64,000 nt of DNA from Hyphomicrobiales bacterium (GCA_930633525.1 CAKNFP010000001.1:1032001-1096000); one strand, 5' to 3'; positions 9,059 to 17,755 are shown, counted from the stretch's first letter. A program made the numbers and translations. Notes: generated from the letters alone by a model not told the origin.

Positions 9059-9370
9059 ATGATTATCGCTGTCGGGCATGACGATCGGATCGTACTTGAG
9101 CAGGCGATGGACTTTCGCGCCTTCAAGGTGTCGGTGCCGTGGGCTGCCCGCGATCCCGCACGGCTGGCCCGCGCCTTCACCGGTATTGGTCAGGTGGACG
9201 GGGCCGACCATGTCTGGATCGATCAGAGCGCGTTGAACGCCCTCGGCCCCAAGGATGATCAGGCGTGGCGTGATGGGGTTTCCGGCATGATTCATTTCGC
9301 CGAAAAGCACGGCTGGGTGGAGCCGAGCAGCGGCGCTGTCAGGGCGCATGTGGAATGGACGGCCGCCTGA
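9059..9370 (+). CDS. Hypothetical protein, 103 residues
   Basis: A small soluble protein I do not recognise. It starts MIIAVGHDDRIVL and contains repeated Trp/His-rich segments such as DHVWIDQSALNALG and FAEKHGWVEP. There is no signal peptide or membrane segment. GAAAGGAGC lies seven bases before the ATG, and codon use matches the neighbours, so it is probably real. It is 66 bases ahead of the DUF442 gene on the same strand and could be co-transcribed with the persulfide pair, but no function can be inferred. Confidence 0.7.
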   Translation: MIIAVGHDDRIVLEQAMDFRAFKVSVPWAARDPARLARAFTGIGQVDGADHVWIDQSALNALGPKDDQAWRDGVSGMIHFAEKHGWVEPSSGAVRAHVEWTAA

Positions 9371-9436
9371 ACGGCCCCCGGCCATCGACGGGCTCGCGCA
9401 TGCGCCAAACGATCAATACCTTGTGAGAGGTTCACG

Positions 9437-9862
9437 ATGAAGCTGGTACAGATCACCGAAACGCTGTGGGTCGCTCCGCAAATTGATCCCGACGATTTCG
9501 CCGCCTTAAAGGAGCGAGGCTTCACGGCGGTCGTCAACAACCGCCCGGATGGCGAGGAGCCCGGCCAGCCGGCCGCGGTGGAGGCGGCCGCGACAGCCGC
9601 CTCGCTGGGGCTGGCCTATAGCCATCTGCCCTTTTCGGGCTACGGATTCGATGAAGCATTCGTGCGCAAGCATCAGGCCGCTCTCACGACTCAGCCGGGT
9701 CCGGTCGTCGCGCATTGCCGTTCCGGCACGCGCTCCCTGACAATCTGGGCGATCGGCGAGGTCCTCGACGGGCGCATGGCCATCGAGGAGGTTGACGCGT
9801 TTGGTCAGAGCCACGGCTTTGATCTCTCCGGCGTCCATCGCTGGTTCGCAAACCGACCGTAA
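9437..9862 (+). CDS. DUF442 / TIGR01244 family phosphatase-like sulfurtransferase
   Basis: A 141-residue protein of the dual-specificity-phosphatase fold that in other bacteria is fused to, or encoded beside, persulfide dioxygenases (the Blh protein of the BigR sulfide-detoxification system). The active-site loop HCRSGTRS covers residues 93-100 with Cys94 as nucleophile. An upstream NNRPDGEEPGQP motif typical of DUF442 is at about 34-45. The next gene, about 118 bases on, encodes the metallo-beta-lactamase partner, so here the two Blh halves are separate genes. Role in sulfide or persulfide oxidation is inferred from this pairing. Confidence 0.85.
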   Translation: MKLVQITETLWVAPQIDPDDFAALKERGFTAVVNNRPDGEEPGQPAAVEAAATAASLGLAYSHLPFSGYGFDEAFVRKHQAALTTQPGPVVAHCRSGTRSLTIWAIGEVLDGRMAIEEVDAFGQSHGFDLSGVHRWFANRP

Positions 9863-9979
9863 GCAGCGCGCTTGTGTGGCCGTCGACGCCGCACCCTCAG
9901 CTTGCGCTCACACGCTTGAAGGCTTGTTGTGGGCGCCCGGGTTAAAGTCACTCGTCTTGCAGGACATTGGGGATAGATT

Positions 9980-10858
9980 ATGGGCCAGCCGCAGGTAAAG
10001 GGCTTCTACGATGCCGTAACGGGCTCGATCCAGTACGTCGTCAGCGACCCCGCGACCATGGCTTGCGCGATCATCGATCCGGTGCTGGACTTCGATGAGA
10101 AATCAGGCGCGACTGCCACCCGCAACGCGGACCGGTTGCTCGACTACGTGGCCGAGCAGGGGCTCAAGGTCGTATGGATTCTCGACACACACCCGCATGC
10201 GGATCACTTCTCCGCCGCGAGCTACCTCAAGGGGAAGACCGGGGCGCCGACGGCGATCGGTGAACACGTGCGGGATGTGCAGCAGTTGTGGAAGGAGATC
10301 TACAACTGGCCGGAACTTCGTACCGACGGATCCCAATGGGACCGGCTTTTTGCCGAAGGCGACACTATTGCGATCGGCAGCCTTGAGGGGCGGGTGATGT
10401 TCTCGCCCGGCCATACGCTGGCGTCGATCACCTATGTCATCGGTGATGCCGCCTTCATTCATGACACGCTGTTCATGCCGGATAGCGGCACAGCGCGGGC
10501 CGACTTTCCGGGCGGCAGCGCGCCTGCCCTGTGGCGTTCGATCCAGGCGATTCTGTCCCTTCCAGACGAGACGCGGCTGTTCACCGGACACGACTATCAG
10601 CCCGGCGGACGCGACGCCCGCTGGGAAAGCTCTGTCGCGACGCAGCGGGCGAGCAACAGCCATATTGCCAAGAGCGCGTCGGAAAGCGACTTCGTGGCCC
10701 TGCGCGAGGCGCGCGACCGCACCCTGCCGATGCCGAAGCTCATTCTTCACGCTCTGCAGGTCAACACGAACGGCGGACGCTTGCCTGAGCCCGAAAGCAA
10801 TGGGCGGCGCTATCTCAAATTCCCCCTTGATGCCCTGCCGGGTGCAACCTGGAGCTGA
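9980..10858 (+). CDS. MBL-fold metallo-hydrolase, persulfide dioxygenase-like
   Basis: A 292-residue ETHE1/Blh-type metallo-beta-lactamase-fold protein, expected to oxidise glutathione persulfide to sulfite in the cytoplasm using a single iron. The metal motif THPHADHF places His71, His73, Asp75 and His76. Later ligands are in SPGHTLAS, FMPDSGTARADFPGG and FTGHDY. It is preceded by GGACATTGGGGATAG-type ribosome context and lies directly after the DUF442 gene. No BigR-type regulator is adjacent. An alternative reading is hydroxyacylglutathione hydrolase, but GTARADFPGG and the DUF442 neighbour favour sulfide oxidation. Confidence 0.88.
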   Translation: MGQPQVKGFYDAVTGSIQYVVSDPATMACAIIDPVLDFDEKSGATATRNADRLLDYVAEQGLKVVWILDTHPHADHFSAASYLKGKTGAPTAIGEHVRDVQQLWKEIYNWPELRTDGSQWDRLFAEGDTIAIGSLEGRVMFSPGHTLASITYVIGDAAFIHDTLFMPDSGTARADFPGGSAPALWRSIQAILSLPDETRLFTGHDYQPGGRDARWESSVATQRASNSHIAKSASESDFVALREARDRTLPMPKLILHALQVNTNGGRLPEPESNGRRYLKFPLDALPGATWS

Positions 10859-11240
10859 ATGGACGGGGGCTCAAAGCCGTCTGATATGATTGTGAAGTGC
10901 CCTGACCGTGATTTTTCGTGGCGAAATCCAGTGGGGGGCGCCGTCATTGTCGCCTTCCCGAAGGATTTCGTCGATAGATTGGAATGGCTTGCGATGTCTG
11001 TCCTGTTTTCTTGGACAGCCTACCGAATATGCAATTAAATCGCTGATATTGTAGTACGAATTCTTCTTTGGAATGGATCGTGTCAATCCGGTCGAGCCTG
11101 CGGAAAAGAGGCTTTCCGGCGATAAAACTCCCGCCGACATCCACGTCGCCACAATTGATGATTTGGCATTGTCGCACGCACGGGCTATCTGTCGCGGTGA
11201 GTGAGGCGCAACTCGGCGCCCGCTGCAGAAGGACGACAAG
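10859..11240. other. Intergenic region and probable long leader of the cold-shock gene
   Basis: 382 bp with no convincing coding frame. CGGAAA-AGAGGC-TTTCCG at about 11100-11117 forms a short hairpin. Cold-shock genes often have long structured leaders, so much of the right half may be 5' UTR; this is inference. Confidence 0.4.
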
Positions 11241-11450
11241 ATGGCTACCGGAACAGTTAAGTGGTTCAACGACCAAAAAGGCTATGGCTTCATTCAGCCG
11301 GACAATGGCGGCAAGGACGTGTTCGTCCATGTCAGCGCTGTGGAGCGCTCGGGCCTGAGAGGCCTTACCGAAGGTCAAAAGATTGCCTACGAGGTTGAAG
11401 CGGACCGCCGGACCGGCAAGGACGCGGCTGTTAACCTTCAGCAGGTCTAA
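11241..11450 (+). CDS. Cold-shock protein, CspA family
   Basis: A 69-residue single OB-fold (cold-shock domain) RNA-binding protein acting as an RNA chaperone. It opens MATGTVKWFNDQKGYGFIQP, containing RNP1 (KGYGFI), followed by RNP2 (DVFVHV) at about residues 26-31. AAGGACGAC precedes the ATG. It is transcribed alone, with a GC-rich hairpin 13 bases after the stop. Alphaproteobacteria usually carry several such paralogues, so this one need not be cold-inducible. Confidence 0.95.
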   Translation: MATGTVKWFNDQKGYGFIQPDNGGKDVFVHVSAVERSGLRGLTEGQKIAYEVEADRRTGKDAAVNLQQV

Positions 11451-11463
11451 AAACGACCGCTAC

Positions 11464-11487
11464 GGGGCCGAGCTACGCATCGGCCCC
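11464..11487 (+). terminator. Hairpin after the cold-shock gene
   Basis: GGGGCCGA pairs with TCGGCCCC around an eight-base loop, 13 bases after the stop codon. No T-run follows, so termination efficiency is uncertain. Confidence 0.5.
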
Positions 11488-11521
11488 GACTCGCATTGGC
11501 GGGTCAGCAGGGAATGCCCTG

Positions 11522-11818
11522 TCAGCGTCCGAGCTTCCTGGCCTGCCGTGGCGTTTTCGCCGGCACGGTCTTCAGCGATCCGGGCGCATCGCATCCCACA
11601 CAAATACCGTTCGTGGATTCCCGCGCCTTGCGGTCCCATGTGGCATAGCGCGCAGCCATATCCTTTTCGGACCGGGTTGGCTTGGTCCAGTCCTGGCCAG
11701 GGGGACGCTGCCGGGTCGATGCGGTCGGATCCGACGCGCGTGATTGGGCTAGGGCCGGAGCCGCAAAAAGCGCGACAAGCACGGCCGATGTAACTGCAAA
11801 AACTCGCGCGGACATCAT
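11522..11818 (-). CDS. Small secreted hypothetical protein
   Basis: A 98-residue protein with a clear Sec signal peptide (MMSARVFAVTSAVLVALFAA, cleavage after PALAQ near residue 25). The mature part is about 70 residues, basic and hydrophilic, with two cysteines in GICVGCDAPG that resemble a redox-active or metal-binding CxxC. I do not recognise the family. It is convergent with the cold-shock gene and lies 260 bases downstream of the GntR regulator gene on the same strand. Either of two adjacent ATGs could be the start. Confidence 0.65.
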   Translation of the reverse strand: MMSARVFAVTSAVLVALFAAPALAQSRASDPTASTRQRPPGQDWTKPTRSEKDMAARYATWDRKARESTNGICVGCDAPGSLKTVPAKTPRQARKLGR

Positions 11819-12078
11819 GAAGCTCTCATCACATGCAGGGCGATGCGCTGCGTCGCGGCGCGATGGCCCTCATGAAGATTTCCATGCACATCGGCGAGCC
11901 CCCGATCTCCTCCGCGCATCGCGAAGAGATGGGAGGCGCTCGTCTTTCTGTCAATGGGTAACGCAGCCGCTGCGCCCGATCGTGATTCGAGCGCTGCGGC
12001 TAGCTGGGAGTGAAACGGGCCGGCGGTTGCCGCAGCAGAACGCGGCTCCGCTTCGGTTCTCCGGGCGCCAGTGCAGAC

Positions 12079-12750
12079 CTAGCGCAACCCCAAGGCACGG
12101 CGCCGCGCGCTGTCGATATGTCTGGCGAGCGCGTTTGCCGCCTGGGCCGGATCGCGCGTTTCCATGGCGGCGACAACGGCGAGATGCTCGTTCATGACGG
12201 GCACGACAAGGCCGTCGATCCGCGTCAGCTCCTGCCGGATCAGCCGGATCTTGATGGAATTCACCCGATAGGCCTTGGCGATGATCTCATTGCCCAAGGC
12301 ATCGATGATCGTGTCGTGGAAACCCCAGTCGACAGCTTGCGCCTCCGCAGCGAGATCCGGGCTGGCCACGCCCTGTTCGGCACGCCGCAGGATGTCCTCG
12401 TGCTGGGCGCGTATCGCGGCGATCGTCGCATCGGAGGCCGTCTCGACGAAAAGCGCCACCGCCTCCTTCTCGAGAAAGAGGCGAAACTGGTAGGCATCGC
12501 GGATAAGTCCGAGATCGATATGGGCGACCTGCATACCGCGCTGCGGCACCGTTTTCACCAGTCCTTCGGCTTCGAGCCGGGGGACGAGTTCGCGGATCGC
12601 GCCGAGTGTCAGGCCCGTCAGCTCGACCAGCTCCCGTTGGGAAACGAACTGGCCCGGCCGTACAGCGTTGGCAAGCAGATGCCGGGTGAAGCTGTCGTAG
12701 GCTATCTCGCGCAATTTGGGAGGTTCGCGCTCTTCGCCCGTCCTCTCCAT
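12079..12750 (-). CDS. GntR family transcriptional regulator with FCD domain
   Basis: A 223-residue regulator. Residues about 12-75 form the GntR winged helix (AYDSFTRHLL, then GQFVSQRELVELTGLTLGAI, then ELVPRLEAEGLVKTVPQRG). Residues about 85-215 form an all-helical FCD ligand/metal domain (FRLFLEKEAVALFVE, then WGFHDTIIDALGNEII). FCD regulators usually sense sugar acids or other carboxylic acids. It follows the DapA-family gene by 12 bases on the same strand and faces a divergent sugar ABC transporter, so it probably controls this catabolic module and itself. Confidence 0.9.
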   Translation of the reverse strand: MERTGEEREPPKLREIAYDSFTRHLLANAVRPGQFVSQRELVELTGLTLGAIRELVPRLEAEGLVKTVPQRGMQVAHIDLGLIRDAYQFRLFLEKEAVALFVETASDATIAAIRAQHEDILRRAEQGVASPDLAAEAQAVDWGFHDTIIDALGNEIIAKAYRVNSIKIRLIRQELTRIDGLVVPVMNEHLAVVAAMETRDPAQAANALARHIDSARRRALGLR

Positions 12751-12762
12751 CCGACACTCCTC

Positions 12763-13647
12763 TCAAGCGGCCGTTGCAGAAAAGATCCGATCGCAGCGTT
12801 CCCCGAGCTGGGCCATCTCGGCGCGCGACAATGCGGTCAACGGCGGCCGCATGGTGAGCCATCCGGGTTCGCCGCTGCGATGGGCGACGAGCGCTTTGAT
12901 CGCTGCCATGACCGGATAGCCAAGGACCGTCTCGACCAGTTGATCGACACGCTGATCGGGTCGTCCGTCCACCACAAGGGGCAATAGCGCATCTGGGCAT
13001 ATGTTTGCCAGCCCCGATATCGCGCCTTGGCCACCGTTTCTCACGGCACGAGCCAGACTGCGCTCGTCACCGACCAGGATGACGCGGTCGCGATGCGCCT
13101 CCAGGAGTTGTTCCGTATAGGCCCAGTCGCCGGCCGAATCCTTGACGCCTATGAAGGCCTCCGGAAAGGCCCTGATGAGCCGGGTGATGAGAGACAGCGG
13201 CATCGCGACCGCCGTCATCTGGGGGATGTTATAAAGCAACATATTGCGCGCCCGCTGCCCCAGGCGCTCCACCAGCGCGGCGTACCAGCCGAAAACCCCG
13301 TCCTCAGCCACGCCCTTGAAGAAGTAGGGCGGTGGAACGAGGAGGGCGCGGCAGCCGTGATCGAGCGCAAGGCTTGCCTGCGCGACCGCGTCCGTGACGG
13401 CGGTTGCGGCAATGCCGCCGACGATGCGGTCCCCCGCGATGCCGGCCCGGGCGAGGGCGGCGAAGGTGGCCTCGCGCTCGGCCAGGCCAATCGATGCGCC
13501 TTCTCCCGTCGTGCCGAACAGCGTGATGCTGCTGCAGCCCCTGGCCAGACACCAGGACGCCTGTTCCGTGAGGAGGCCGTTATCGACCGCTCCAGAAAGC
13601 TGAAAGGGAGTTGCAAGAGCCACGGAGAGGCCGAATTGACCAGGCAT
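12763..13647 (-). CDS. Dihydrodipicolinate synthase (DapA) family lyase
   Basis: A 294-residue class I aldolase of the DapA/NanA/KDG-aldolase family. These enzymes form a Schiff base between a pyruvate-type 2-oxo acid and an active-site lysine. Visible motifs are GTTGEG (about 45-50), the Tyr in LLYNIP (about 139) and the Schiff-base Lys169 in FIGVKDSAGDW. The start at 13647 (MPGQFGLSVALATPF) matches the usual family N-terminus and has GGGA upstream; in-frame ATGs further out add atypical residues. Given the adjacent FCD regulator and CUT1 transporter, catabolism of a sugar acid or N-acetyl sugar is more likely than lysine synthesis. Confidence 0.88.
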   Translation of the reverse strand: MPGQFGLSVALATPFQLSGAVDNGLLTEQASWCLARGCSSITLFGTTGEGASIGLAEREATFAALARAGIAGDRIVGGIAATAVTDAVAQASLALDHGCRALLVPPPYFFKGVAEDGVFGWYAALVERLGQRARNMLLYNIPQMTAVAMPLSLITRLIRAFPEAFIGVKDSAGDWAYTEQLLEAHRDRVILVGDERSLARAVRNGGQGAISGLANICPDALLPLVVDGRPDQRVDQLVETVLGYPVMAAIKALVAHRSGEPGWLTMRPPLTALSRAEMAQLGERCDRIFSATAA

Positions 13648-13679
13648 GATAAACAGATCCCGCATATATTGACTGCACA

Positions 13680-13691
13680 CTAACATGTTAG
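13680..13691. promoter_or_regulatory. Palindrome upstream of the DapA-GntR pair, candidate operator
   Basis: CTAACATGTTAG is a perfect 12-bp palindrome 33 bases before the DapA-family start and on the promoter side shared with the divergent ABC transporter. GntR/FCD dimers bind short palindromes of this kind. Assignment to the adjacent regulator is inference. Confidence 0.45.
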
Positions 13692-14160
13692 TCGGATGAA
13701 AATGTGCTTGCAAGGGCCGACCAGCCTGATCAACAATGGATCGTGCTGATTGACAGGACTTGGCCGCATGCATGGCGGGCGTCGGGTTTCGCTTTGGTGC
13801 GGATCAACAGGATGGAGTGATCCGGTCGCATCGGGACTGCGTGAGCGCTCTCTTTGGCGAGCCAAGGGACGCACAGGCAGGGACCCATAGGCAGGTTCTT
13901 TTTCGCGTAATCGATTTGGATGTGGGAACGCCTGACAGGCTGGTGCGAAGTCCCAGCGTCTCGTCGTCGTCGCAGGCATCGGGACCTGAACTTCGGGAGT
14001 TACTCTAGGCCTAAAGGATGGGGTGACCAATCCATCGCCGGGTTGCAGATTGGACCAAAACGCCAGCTTGGCTATCGGGCTCGTGTTTTTAGGGTGATGA
14101 ACGACGGTGCTGCTCAAAAAAGGTGCCGCGTCAGGGATGAAATGAAAGGGGAGGAAAGCG
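13692..14160. other. Divergent intergenic region
   Basis: About 470 bp between the leftward DapA-GntR genes and the rightward ABC operon. Frames here have no homology-like features and I regard it as regulatory. GGGGAGGAAAGCG just before 14161 supplies a strong ribosome site for the solute-binding protein. Confidence 0.45.
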
Positions 14161-15486
14161 ATGTTCGACAACGGCATCTCGCGCCGCTCGGTGCTCAAGG
14201 GAAGCTTGGCAGCCGGTGCTCTAGGTCTGGCGGGAACGCCGGCCTTCGCCGATCCGCAATGGAAGAAGTTTGCCGGCACGAAGCTTGAGGTCAATCTCAT
14301 CAAGAGCCCGCGGGGTGATGTTCTTGAGAAAAACGTCAAGGAGTTCACGGATCTCACGGGCATCGAGGTCGCTTCGGAACAGATCCCGGAGCAGCAGCAG
14401 CGCCAGAAGGCCGTCATCGAGCTGACTTCAGGCAAGCCGAGCTTCGACGTGGTGCACCTGAGCTACCATGTGCAGAAGCGGCAGTTCGAGAAGGCCGGGT
14501 GGCTGGCCGATCTCACGCCTTTCATGAAGAATCCGGACTTGACGGCCTCGGATCTGACGGAGGCCGATTTCTCCTCCGCCGGCTTGCTCTATGCCAAGGA
14601 TCAAAGCGGGGCGATGCGTTCTCTGCCGTTCTCGGTGGACTACTGGATCGTCTATTGGAACAAAGATCTCTTTGAAAAGAAGGGCTTGGGCTATCCCACC
14701 AACTTCGAGGAGATGGTGAAGGCTGCCGAGGCGCTGACCAACGCTTCCGATGGCACCTATGGCTTCGTCGCCCGGGGATTGCGCAATGCCAATGTGCCGG
14801 TATGGGCGAGCTTCCTGCTCGGCTATGGCGGCAATTTCCTGGACGCCAACGGCAATCTTCTCACCGACAAGCCCGAGGCGGTCGAAGGCGCCAAGCTCTA
14901 CCAGCGTCTGCTCACCAAGACCGCACCGCCCGGCGTTGCCGGCTTCAACTGGTCGGAATGCCAATCGGCTTTTCTGCAAGGCAAGGTCGGCATGTGGCTC
15001 GATGGCGTCGGCTTCGCGCCCCCGCTCGAGGATCCGACCAAGTCGCGCGTCGTCGGCAAGGTCGGCTACGGCGTTATGCCGGCTGGTCCCAAGCTGCAGG
15101 CGTCGGCCACCTTTGGGGACGGTATCGGCGTCACCGCAGCCTCGACCAAAAAGGAGGCCGCCTATCTCTACTGCCAATGGGCCGTATCGAAACTCATGGG
15201 CGCGCGCCTGCTGCAGGCTGGCGGCGGCGTGCCGTTCCGCAATTCCATCCTCGATGACAAGGAGGTGCGCAGCGGCGTGAAAATGCCCGCGGCCTGGGTC
15301 GACGCGGTTGTGGGATCGGCAAAGGTCAGCCGGTTGGGCTTGCCGGTGGTCATACCGGTCACGGAGTTCCGCGACATCATCGGTACGGCGCTGACGAGCA
15401 CTTTGTCGGGGGCGGATCCGGCGGCCGAGCTCGCGAAGGCGACCGAGCAGTTCAAGCCCGTGCTTGAACGCAGCGAACGCGGCTGA
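14161..15486 (+). CDS. Tat-exported extracellular solute-binding protein, family 1 (CUT1 ABC)
   Basis: A 441-residue periplasmic binding protein of a carbohydrate-type ABC importer. The N-terminus has a twin-arginine signal (SRRSVLKGSLAAGALGLAG, cleavage near TPAFA, about residue 30). The mature part is a type-1 sugar-binding fold: FDVVHLSYHVQKRQFEKAGW near 105-125 and the VDYWIVYWNKDLFEKKGL segment typical of family 1. It heads the operon and is separated from the permease genes by a 234-bp spacer with a large hairpin, which usually lets the binding protein accumulate above the membrane subunits. The ligand is unknown; a sugar acid or glycoside fits the neighbouring lyase. Confidence 0.9.
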   Translation: MFDNGISRRSVLKGSLAAGALGLAGTPAFADPQWKKFAGTKLEVNLIKSPRGDVLEKNVKEFTDLTGIEVASEQIPEQQQRQKAVIELTSGKPSFDVVHLSYHVQKRQFEKAGWLADLTPFMKNPDLTASDLTEADFSSAGLLYAKDQSGAMRSLPFSVDYWIVYWNKDLFEKKGLGYPTNFEEMVKAAEALTNASDGTYGFVARGLRNANVPVWASFLLGYGGNFLDANGNLLTDKPEAVEGAKLYQRLLTKTAPPGVAGFNWSECQSAFLQGKVGMWLDGVGFAPPLEDPTKSRVVGKVGYGVMPAGPKLQASATFGDGIGVTAASTKKEAAYLYCQWAVSKLMGARLLQAGGGVPFRNSILDDKEVRSGVKMPAAWVDAVVGSAKVSRLGLPVVIPVTEFRDIIGTALTSTLSGADPAAELAKATEQFKPVLERSERG

Positions 15487-15549
15487 ACCAAAGGGCGACC
15501 CGGCATTGGCGTGTGTCAGATCCTAGGGATCCGCGTCACTGGGTCGCCA

Positions 15550-15608
15550 GCGAGCATGCCCCGAAGGCCCGGGGTGGGGTCTATTGGGCCAGACCGGGGC
15601 ATGCTCGC
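15550..15608 (+). other. Large intercistronic hairpin between binding protein and permease genes
   Basis: Positions 15550-15563 and 15595-15608 are perfectly complementary over 14 bases, with a smaller GGCCC/GGGCC stem inside the loop. There is no T-run, so it should act as an RNA-stabilising or processing element, or as a partial terminator, instead of a full stop. A second short GATCC-TAG-GGATC hairpin lies at 15519-15531. Confidence 0.7.
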
Positions 15609-15720
15609 CGCAGTTTGTACGGCGGCGCGTGATTGCGCGTTGCCGTGTCCCGCTGGCGCGATGTCCTCGATCGGGGCGGGGGGATCGTCATCCGTATGAT
15701 GCCACAAGCACAAGTGAAGC

Positions 15721-16659
15721 ATGAGTGAACTCACCATGAGGGAGGCCTCGGCCCCCACCGCGCATCCATCCGCAAAGGGTCACTGGCGTCCCCCGTCCTA
15801 TTGGCCTTTCGTTCTACCGGCGATCATCACGGTCAGCGCGGTCATCGTGTTTCCCTGGGTTTTCACCCTGTGGATGAGCCTGCACGAATGGACCGTCGGT
15901 GGATCCTCCAGTTTCGTCGGCTTCGCGAATTACCTGCGCCTGCCGCGCGATCCGCGCTTCGCGGACGCCGTCATCCACACCCTCTACTACACAGTCCTGT
16001 CCGTGTTGCTTCCGCTTGTGCTCGGCACGCTGTCGGCGGTGATCTTCCATGCGCGGTTCCCTCTGCGGGGCTTTCTGCGTGGCATCTTCGTCATGCCCAT
16101 GATGGCGACGCCGGTTGCTATCGCGCTGGTGTGGACGATGATGTTTCATCCGCAGCTTGGCGTGCTGAACTATCTGCTGTCCCTCGTCGGCATTCCGCCG
16201 CAGCTCTGGGTGTTCGCGCCGGCCACCGTCATCCCCTCGCTGGTGCTGGTCGAGACCTGGCAGTGGACGCCGCTCGTCATGCTCATCCTGCTCGGCGGGC
16301 TCGCCGCTATCCCGATGGAGCCTTATGAGAGCGCGTTGATCGATGGCGCGAGCCGGTGGCAGATGTTCTATTATATCACGCTGCCGATGATCGCCCCCTT
16401 CCTCATGGTCGCCGCCATTATCCGCACCATTGATGCGTTAAAGAGCTTCGATATCATCTATGCGATTACGCAAGGCGGGCCTGGAACAGCCTCGGAAACC
16501 ATCAATCTTTATCTCTATAGCGTTGCCTTTGCCTATTACGACATCGGCTATGGCTCGGCGATCGCCGTCGTCTTCTTCGCGCTGGTCATAGGCCTGTCGG
16601 TGCTGCTGCTCGCGCTCAGGCAGCGCACGAAATGGACCGAGGTGGGAGGCGCCCTATGA
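15721..16659 (+). CDS. Sugar ABC transporter permease (CUT1, MalF-like)
   Basis: A 312-residue inner-membrane permease with six predicted helices, the first at about residues 35-60 (FVLPAIITVSAVIVFPWVF). The EAA loop reads YESALIDGASRWQMFYYITL at about 201-220, the site contacting the ATPase. The short cytoplasmic N-terminus and the helix 1 position are typical of the MalF-type partner. Its stop overlaps the second permease's ATG by four bases. No ATP-binding subunit is encoded in this operon, so an ATPase from elsewhere must be shared. Confidence 0.93.
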   Translation: MSELTMREASAPTAHPSAKGHWRPPSYWPFVLPAIITVSAVIVFPWVFTLWMSLHEWTVGGSSSFVGFANYLRLPRDPRFADAVIHTLYYTVLSVLLPLVLGTLSAVIFHARFPLRGFLRGIFVMPMMATPVAIALVWTMMFHPQLGVLNYLLSLVGIPPQLWVFAPATVIPSLVLVETWQWTPLVMLILLGGLAAIPMEPYESALIDGASRWQMFYYITLPMIAPFLMVAAIIRTIDALKSFDIIYAITQGGPGTASETINLYLYSVAFAYYDIGYGSAIAVVFFALVIGLSVLLLALRQRTKWTEVGGAL

Positions 16660-17480
16660 CATTACGTGCCATCCTCGACCGGATCCTCCTGATGGTCGCC
16701 GTGGCGATCATCGTGTCGCCGGCGCTGTTCTTCTTCATCTGGATGCTGTCGCTCTCGCTGAAATACGAGGTCGACAACGCGGCCTATCCGCCGATCCTGA
16801 TCCCCGAGAATTTCGCGTGGCAGAACTACACATCGGTTCTTGAATCCAACCGCTTCCCGCTGTTCTTCCGCAACAGCCTGATCGTGACCGGCACGGCCAC
16901 GCTGTTCGGCCTCATTGTCGGTGTACCCGCGGGCTACGGCATCGCGCGGATGAAGGCGACCCGGTCCGCCATCGTCATCCTCATCGCCCGCATGACCCCG
17001 GGACTTTCCTATCTCATACCGCTGTTCCTCCTGTTCCAGTGGGTCGGCCTCATGGGTACGCTCTGGCCGCAGATCATCATCCATCTCGTCATCACCGTGC
17101 CGATCATCATCTGGATCATGATCGGCTACTTCGAAACGACGCCGATGGAACTCGAGGAGGCGGCGACCATCGACGGCGCCAACCGCTGGCAGGTGTTTCG
17201 CCACGTGGCTCTGCCCATCGCCAAGCCTGGCGTCACGGTCGCCTTCATCCTGGCGGTAATCTTCTCCTGGAACAATTTCGTGTTCGGTATCGTGCTCGCA
17301 GGTCGCGAGACGCGCACCCTGCCGGTGGCGGTCTACAACATGATCTCCTTCGAGCAATTGAGCTGGGGCCCGCTGGCGGCTGCTGCGCTGATCGTGACCT
17401 TGCCAGTCCTCTTGCTGACGATTGTCGCCCAGCGCCAGATCATCGCTGGCTTGACGGCGGGGGCGGTGAAGGGCGGATAA
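16656..17480 (+). CDS. Carbohydrate ABC transporter permease (CUT1, MalG-like)
   Basis: A 274-residue second permease of the same importer. It has six helices and an EAA loop ELEEAATIDGANRWQVFRHV at about 163-182. The ATG at 16656 overlaps the previous stop (ATGA), so I prefer it to the in-frame codon 24 bases upstream. It is the last gene of the transporter operon. The next gene is an AraC regulator 275 bases away, with a short hairpin at 17579-17599 in between. Confidence 0.93.
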   Translation: MTLRAILDRILLMVAVAIIVSPALFFFIWMLSLSLKYEVDNAAYPPILIPENFAWQNYTSVLESNRFPLFFRNSLIVTGTATLFGLIVGVPAGYGIARMKATRSAIVILIARMTPGLSYLIPLFLLFQWVGLMGTLWPQIIIHLVITVPIIIWIMIGYFETTPMELEEAATIDGANRWQVFRHVALPIAKPGVTVAFILAVIFSWNNFVFGIVLAGRETRTLPVAVYNMISFEQLSWGPLAAAALIVTLPVLLLTIVAQRQIIAGLTAGAVKGG

Positions 17481-17578
17481 AGCATAGCGCGGATGAAGCG
17501 GGTGTCGACTTGCGGTGGAAAGCGATGCTCAAGCAAATGGTGATGCCATCAGACCTGTGCTCTGAGGAGGGCGCGATG

Positions 17579-17599
17579 CCATGGCTCAAGCAGCCATGG
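17579..17599 (+). terminator. Weak hairpin downstream of the CUT1 operon
   Basis: CCATGGCT and AGCCATGG pair around a CAAGC loop, about 100 bases after the last permease stop. No T-run follows. Confidence 0.3.
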
Positions 17600-17755
17600 G
17601 CTGATACTGTCTTCCGGCGCCTGGCGGCGTTCCCTGGTGGGCATGGCTCTCGCATGAGTGTCGGAAATTAGAGCAAGAATGTGCGATGCGAGGGCCGTGC
17701 AAAGCGGCTGCGCTACAGCTATGATTGTGGCGAGCCTTTTGTGCCAGGCGTGTTC

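Noticed and set aside
10871..11378. Overlapping minus-strand frames across the cold-shock leader
   Set aside because: They lack ribosome sites, overlap the cold-shock gene antisense, and have no recognisable features.
12010..12987. A 325-codon plus-strand frame
   Set aside because: It is antisense to the GntR regulator and the end of the DapA-family gene, whose motifs are clear.
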